Positions 1 through 6,239 of a stretch of DNA of 6,239 bases are shown here, one piece after another. A program made the translations under genes and the position numbers. The number at the start of each line of letters is the position of its first letter. Positions within the stretch are counted from its first letter, which is position 1. Origin of the DNA: Porticoccaceae bacterium (GTDB taxonomy: Bacteria > Pseudomonadota > Gammaproteobacteria > Pseudomonadales > Porticoccaceae); assembly GCA_002591625.1 (NCBI GenBank), contig PCDB01000026.1, positions 1-6,239 of the forward strand, in the 5' to 3' direction. The notes under the pieces are model-generated. The model did not search any database. It saw only the letters and a list, made by a program, of their open reading frames with translations, and was not told the origin of the DNA.

Positions 1-2260
1 ATTGTGATAGGATCAACCATTTCTCTGACCTCCAAAAGGATTCTGTCTTGACGCTGAAAATGATGAAATAAGTGCTTTAAAAACCTCTCTTGAAGACCTC
101 TCCGAAAAACGGCTAGCCTCCGAGAAGGCTCGCGACAGGGCATCCGAGCGTATCTCTGAACTTCAGCAGTTATTGAAGCAACACAGAGGTGATGTCAGTG
201 GTTTACGTGAGCGGCATCAAGAGCTACTAGGAAAAAAATCCTCGCTTGAGGTGCTTCAAGAGGCTACCAGAAACAAAAACCAAGACCAGTCCTGGCTGGA
301 TAGCAAAGATTTAGGTCAATGCTCTCGTCTTGGCGACTCTCTTGATGCCGAAAGCGGATGGGAACTGGCAGTTGAAACTGTTCTGGGTCCATATATGCAA
401 TCGGTTCTGGTTGGAGATATTAACTCTGTATCCAGGCTGGTTGGTGATTTTAACGAAGGAGAGCTTCTTTTAATTGAAGATCGAGGAGAGGATATTTCTT
501 GCCGCCATAAAACGGATAAGAATACATATTTGAGCGAACTTGTCTCAAACAAATATGCTAAATCTCTTATGGAACATGTTTATGCTGTAGATACTCTTCA
601 AGAAGCACTTTCTCGGAGATCAGAGTTGAAGGCTCATGAATCTGTTATAACCAAGGGAGGTGTTTGGTTGGGCGTTAACTGGTTGAGAGTCTCCGGAGAA
701 ATTGACACCTCGAATGGAATAATTCAACGCAAAAGAGAGCTTGATAGTGTCGGCAAAAAAATCGAGTCAATCGAAAATCAAATAAGTCAAGCGGAAAAAA
801 AAGTTGCTGCTTTTGAGTATGAACTGAGAAATTTAGAGGTGCTATTTAAACAAAAGATACGCGATATCGATGCGGAACAGATTGAATATGCCGACCTGCA
901 TTCAAGACTCAACGCAACCGAAATGCGCATATCAAAGCACACGACGAGCAAGCATCATGCTGATGCTGAATTGGAAGAAATTCAAAGGAATCTTGAGAAT
1001 GAATCAAAAAAACTGACTACTGCCGAATCCGTTTTCAAAGATGCATCTGAATCGATTGAAAGGGATGATGCTGAGGGTAAATCTTTAAATGAGAAGCGTT
1101 CAGAAGTTTTGTCACTGATGAATCAATGTCGATTAAGACTGACAAAATGCAGAGAGCAGAGAGAGCAGCTCGCTATGGAGGTTAACTTATTGGATGCACA
1201 ACGTTCCACTATCTTGGAAGGGACATCGAGGCTTGAATTACAGGTCGATCGCCTTGCTAGCCGTTTGCAAGAATTAAAGAAAGGCGATGATGAAGACCGC
1301 TATAAATACTACCAAAATGACCTTGAAAGGATGCTTGCGGAACGGTTGTCAGCAGAAAAACAACTTAAAACTGTCAGAAAGATGTTTGAGGATTTGGAAT
1401 ATCAAAAACATGGTCAAGAAAAAGAGCGTAACGTTATTGATTCTGAGATTGCTTTAAACGGTTCAGAGCTTGAATCTCATCGACTAGCATTAAGAGAACT
1501 GACTACGCGCAGGGATGCTCTCGAGGAGCAATTTGCTGACAAAGAAGCGGACCTACCGGAATTATTGGGGGCGGTGGGTGATAATTATGATTTAAATGCA
1601 AAGGAAGTTGAGTTGCAATTGATCCAAGACAGGATACAACGATTAGGCCCGATCAACTTGGCTGCTATTCAAGAATATGAGCTTGAATCTGAGAGAAGAG
1701 AGTATCTTGATAAACAAAATGAAGAATTAGAGGAAGCTTTGGAGACACTTAAAACAGCAATTAAAAAGATCGATCGTGAAACACGGTCTCGTTTCAAAGA
1801 CACTTTTGACCTGCTGAATATGAATATCAGAGATTTGTTCCCCAAACTTTTTGGAGGGGGAGAAGCATATTTGGAAATAATTGATGACGATTTGTTAAAT
1901 ACAGGTGTGATGATCCGAGCAAGACCACCGGGTAAGAAAAATGCATCGATTCATATGCTTTCAGGTGGAGAAAAGGCTCTAACCGCAATTGCGATGGTGT
2001 TTGCTATCTTTAAGCTAAATCCAGCGCCTTTTTGTATGCTCGATGAAGTGGATGCACCGCTAGATGATCTCAATGTTGCTCGTTATGCTGAAGTGGTTCG
2101 AGAGATGTCCGACCAAGTTCAGTTTATTATAGTTACTCACAACAAGACCACGATGCAAGCCACAAATCAATTAGTAGGAGTAACTATGATGGAAGCCGGA
2201 GTGTCCAAAATTGTATCTGTTGATGTGAATGCAGCGGTCAAACTTTCGGCATCTACTTAG
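1..2260 (+). CDS. smc: Chromosome segregation/condensation ATPase SMC, C-terminal part (5' end outside window, frame break near the left edge)
   Basis: SMC forms dimeric ATP-driven rings, usually with ScpA and ScpB, that organise and help separate the chromosome. The continuous frame runs from base 29 to a TAG at 2258-2260 (743 codons). Counting residues from the TTG at 173, the hinge spans about 45-175. A long charged coiled coil fills about 183-535. The C-terminal ATPase lobe follows, with LGPINLAA at 491-498, the ABC signature LSGGEKAL at 596-603, Walker B CMLDEVDAP at 621-629 (Asp624, Glu625) and the H-loop VTHNK at 654-658 (His656). The Walker A lobe and first coiled-coil arm, about 400 residues in a family of roughly 1160, lie upstream of the window. 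The TTG at 173 is internal, because coding clearly continues before it as SEKARDRASERISELQQLL. Upstream of base 29 this frame has three stops (5, 8, 26), so a frame change is needed. The family assignment is very secure; whether the gene is intact is not known from this window. Confidence 0.95.
29..71 (+). other. smc: Apparent frameshift in smc (indel or assembly error)
   Basis: SMC-like coding in the frame beginning at base 29 cannot extend further left, because that frame has stops at 5-7, 8-10 and 26-28. The frame starting at base 3 is open to a TAA at 69-71 and reads CDRINHFSDLQKDSV, a charged, amphipathic stretch that suits a coiled coil. The third frame gives a less charged peptide and stops at 49. 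Adding one base near 48-49 would join the first peptide to DAENDEISALKTSLEDL without a break. This lies at the window edge, so a base-calling or assembly error is at least as likely as a true mutation. Which upstream frame is correct is inference. Confidence 0.6.
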
Positions 2261-2341
2261 TGTAAAATAAAAAGATTTTAGTTTTCCATTTAGCCAACTA
2301 CAATACGAGTCTGGTCTGAGACGCGGTGAGAAAGAGTTAGG

Positions 2342-3166
2342 ATGGAGCTTCTAGGTTCAATTAACATTTTGGTCGCTTTGGCGGTTCTCGTATTTGTTGC
2401 GATCGGACTCGATGCGGTTCGTCGTTTCAGGCGGAATCGTTATGAAAATATCCAGATGTCGTCCAGCCGCTTAGAAAAAAACTCAAAATATGAGGACGGT
2501 CAGAATGATATATTTGGTAGCGACTTTCCCGCTGGTGGCTCAAGAATAGTGGGTGTGCGTAATATAGATTTCGATGCCATGGAAGATGTTTTGCTTAGTC
2601 CTGAGGATATAGACGAGCGTTATACTCCGTCTGAAAAAAAGGGTCAGGTTGACCTGATTTTTGAGGAAACGAAAAGCCCGTCGGAGGCAGAGATGGGGTC
2701 CAACGCAGAGGTTGTGGCTAAAAAGCCTTCAGCAGCACAAGAACCACAAATCATGATCATTCATTTGATGTCCGAAAAAGACTCATTTGTAAGAGGTTCG
2801 GAGCTTTTATCGACGCTCCTGGAAGCGGGCCTTCGATTCGGTGAAATGGGTATTTTTCATTTTCATCGAGATGGTAATGGCTCGGGCCCAATCATTTTCA
2901 GTTTGGCCAATATTTTGAATCCCGGTACTTTCGATCTGGATATGATGACTGAGATGACCACACCCGGTGTGACAATGTTTGTTAATCTTCACGAGGTCCA
3001 GCACCCTGAGGGTGCTTTCAATGAGATGCTCTCGACTGCTAATGTAATTTCGGCGAGTTTAAATTTGCACATTTTGGATGAATCCCGGAGTTCAATGACA
3101 CCGCAAACCATAGATCATAATCGACAGCTTGCACGCAATTTTATTCGCGTAAAGGCCGGTGAATAA
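2342..3166 (+). CDS. zipA: Cell division protein ZipA
   Basis: ZipA is an inner-membrane protein that binds the C-terminal tail of FtsZ and tethers the early Z ring to the membrane in Gammaproteobacteria. The 274-residue product has the family's layout. A hydrophobic N-terminal anchor at about 6-24 (INILVALAVLVFVAIGL) is followed by a basic stretch (RRFRRNR, 27-33) that marks the cytoplasmic side. A charged, probably disordered linker covers about 34-134. The C-terminal FtsZ-binding domain, about 135-270, carries the recognisable core IIFSLANILNPGTFD (184-198) and TTPGVTMFVNL (206-216). The linker is acidic and has few Pro and Gln, unlike the P/Q-rich linker of E. coli ZipA. The ATG at 2342 is the first usable start after an in-frame TGA at 2327-2329, and GAGAAAGAG at 2328-2336 is a modest ribosome binding site. 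It sits 81 bp after smc and 27 bp before ligA, matching the known gene order. Confidence 0.95.
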   Translation: MELLGSINILVALAVLVFVAIGLDAVRRFRRNRYENIQMSSSRLEKNSKYEDGQNDIFGSDFPAGGSRIVGVRNIDFDAMEDVLLSPEDIDERYTPSEKKGQVDLIFEETKSPSEAEMGSNAEVVAKKPSAAQEPQIMIIHLMSEKDSFVRGSELLSTLLEAGLRFGEMGIFHFHRDGNGSGPIIFSLANILNPGTFDLDMMTEMTTPGVTMFVNLHEVQHPEGAFNEMLSTANVISASLNLHILDESRSSMTPQTIDHNRQLARNFIRVKAGE

Positions 3167-3184
3167 TGGCCAATGGCGGTCTGA

Positions 3185-5239
<2,055 letters not shown>

Positions 5240-5356
5240 CTCATTAAAATTGCAACGGAATTACACTGTCTGAACGTAACGATGTATGAAGCATTATGCG
5301 ACCTCAGTGTGGAACTGGAATATTGGTGCTTAGCACGACCGTGGTGGCATGCGAAT

Positions 5357-5363
5357 GGAAAAG
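5357..5363 (+). promoter_or_regulatory. Ribosome binding site supporting the 5368 start of the MFS gene
   Basis: GGAAAAG lies four bases before the ATG at 5368, with its GGA eight bases upstream. It is a moderate Shine-Dalgarno match. It favours 5368 over the in-frame ATG at 5296, whose best upstream match is only GAAG at 5289-5292. Confidence 0.5.
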
Positions 5364-5367
5364 TAAA

Positions 5368-6239
5368 ATGCAATTTTCTTTTAAATATTATCTTTACGCA
5401 ATTGGAACCACAAACCTGGCGGTCGGCTTACACAATGTTCTTTATCCATGGATAATTATAGGGGTTTTAGAGGGGTCCCCGAGTCAATTGGGCTTTGCAC
5501 AAATGATGTTGTTGATTCCAAATCTGCTTTTTATTTTGCCGGCTGGCGTGATTTCAGATCGGTTGCATCAAGGCTCTTGGCTAGCATTACTCTACCTTTC
5601 ATATCTCTTCCCATTAGGACTGCTGCTTTTTGCTGAACTAAACAATGAGCTAAATATTGAGTTGGTAATTGGTTTCGGGCTAATCTTTGGCATGGTCACT
5701 GCGTTTGCGCAACCAGCAAGAGAAAGTCTTTTAGGCCGAGCGCAAACGAAAGCCATGCATCAGTTAGTCGCTAAGACTTTGGTTGTAAGATTCGTCGCTC
5801 TTGGGATCGGCTTCCTCTTTGCCGGATTACTCGGCTACTTGAGTTTATCGACCCTGATACTTTTGCAAATGAGCTTTTTTGGGGTAACAGCGCTTTTAAT
5901 CCGGCAGAGTCATCCTGCTCAGATTGGATCAGTTTCTGAAAAAAAGGAAACTCGAAATCTTTGCCGAGAGATAGGTGAGGGCATGGCATTGTTTAAAGAT
6001 GATACAAGGCTAATGCACTTACTATATATCGTATTTGCTACAGGCGTTTTGCCTTTTGGCGCTTTTATTGTAGCGACTCCAATTTTAGCTCATCACATAT
6101 ATCATGGTGGAGCGGGGTTGCTAGCCTCTATTCAAACAGTATTTATACTTGGAGTTGTAGCAGCTAATTTGGGAGTCATGAGAAAAGTGAACACTTTTCC
6201 CAATCCCGGCAGATCAATGATAATTACGTTTTTTTGGCG
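5368..6239 (+). CDS. Major facilitator superfamily (MFS) transporter, N-terminal part, cut by the right edge
   Basis: The open frame runs 290 codons plus two bases to the window end with no stop, so the C-terminal quarter or so of a protein of about 400 residues is missing. The protein is strongly hydrophobic, with about nine candidate membrane segments near residues 8-33, 42-62, 71-90, 98-117, 134-157, 159-178, 215-238, 248-270 and one starting at about 284. The loop after the second segment, GVISDRLHQG (60-69), fits the MFS motif A region (G-x-x-x-D-R). AFAQPARESLLG (112-123) resembles the PAR motif after TM4 in EntS-like and other drug- or siderophore-exporter-type MFS proteins. A polar loop at about 179-214 fits the central cytoplasmic loop between the two halves. 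Substrate and direction cannot be told; export by proton antiport is only a family-level guess. An in-frame ATG at 5296 would add 24 residues but has a poorer ribosome binding site, and the 5368 start already places TM1 at the N-terminus. It lies 128 bp after ligA on the same strand. Confidence 0.88.
   Translation, partial: MQFSFKYYLYAIGTTNLAVGLHNVLYPWIIIGVLEGSPSQLGFAQMMLLIPNLLFILPAGVISDRLHQGSWLALLYLSYLFPLGLLLFAELNNELNIELVIGFGLIFGMVTAFAQPARESLLGRAQTKAMHQLVAKTLVVRFVALGIGFLFAGLLGYLSLSTLILLQMSFFGVTALLIRQSHPAQIGSVSEKKETRNLCREIGEGMALFKDDTRLMHLLYIVFATGVLPFGAFIVATPILAHHIYHGGAGLLASIQTVFILGVVAANLGVMRKVNTFPNPGRSMIITFFW

Noticed and set aside
47..71. Programmed -1 frameshifting in smc at CTGAAAATG
   Set aside because: The A run is short, does not form a standard X-XXY-YYZ heptamer in the entering frame, and I know of no programmed frameshift in smc. 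An indel or assembly error is simpler.
173..175. TTG as the true start of a short SMC-like protein
   Set aside because: Coiled-coil coding continues upstream of it in the same frame with no ribosome binding site, so it is an internal leucine codon.
316..552. A 78-codon minus-strand open frame opposite the SMC hinge
   Set aside because: It is a shadow of the conserved hinge coding sequence; composition is Ser/Arg-rich without a domain.
2299..2304. TACAAT as a -10 box for a zipA promoter
   Set aside because: It matches five of six consensus bases, but no convincing -35 hexamer sits 16-18 bases upstream; the best (TTTTAG at 2276) matches poorly.
2309..2322. GTCTGGTCTGAGAC dyad in the smc-zipA gap as an operator or terminator
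   Set aside because: The stem is only four base pairs and there is no T run; this is expected by chance.
5448..5636. A 62-codon + strand open frame after ligA
   Set aside because: It lies out of phase inside the MFS gene, whose frame gives a clear membrane protein with the DR and PAR motifs.
5771..5989. A 72-codon minus-strand open frame
   Set aside because: It is antisense to the MFS gene, with low-complexity Ser/Arg/Gln content and no recognisable domain.

Overview
The window is an ordinary stretch of chromosome from what is most likely a gammaproteobacterium. All genes lie on the + strand. The order smc-zipA-ligA is the arrangement known from Pseudomonas and related Gammaproteobacteria, and ZipA itself is essentially confined to that class. 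Base composition looks moderate, somewhat AT-leaning by eye, so a typical high-GC Pseudomonas is unlikely. I cannot name the genus.

Layout: (1) bases 1-2260 hold the C-terminal two thirds or so of the chromosome condensation ATPase SMC (distal arm, hinge, returning coiled coil, C-terminal ATPase lobe). The 5' part lies outside the window, and the reading frame is broken within the first 71 bases. (2) After an 81-bp gap comes zipA (2342-3166), the membrane anchor of the FtsZ ring. (3) 27 bp further on comes ligA (3194-5239), the NAD+-dependent DNA ligase, complete with all recognisable catalytic and zinc-binding residues. (4) After a 128-bp gap an MFS-type membrane transporter starts at 5368 and runs off the right edge. 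It has no stop codon inside the window.

The first three genes are close together and probably co-transcribed, at least zipA-ligA. They serve the cell cycle: chromosome organisation, divisome assembly and nick sealing during replication and repair. The MFS gene has no evident functional link to them and is separated by a gap with a few short dyads, so it may be a separate transcription unit.

I found no RNA gene, CRISPR array, insertion sequence, attachment site or unknown multigene system. The points most worth checking are the frame break at the start of smc, a seven-codon mini-ORF bridging zipA and ligA, and the start-site choice and gap ahead of the transporter.
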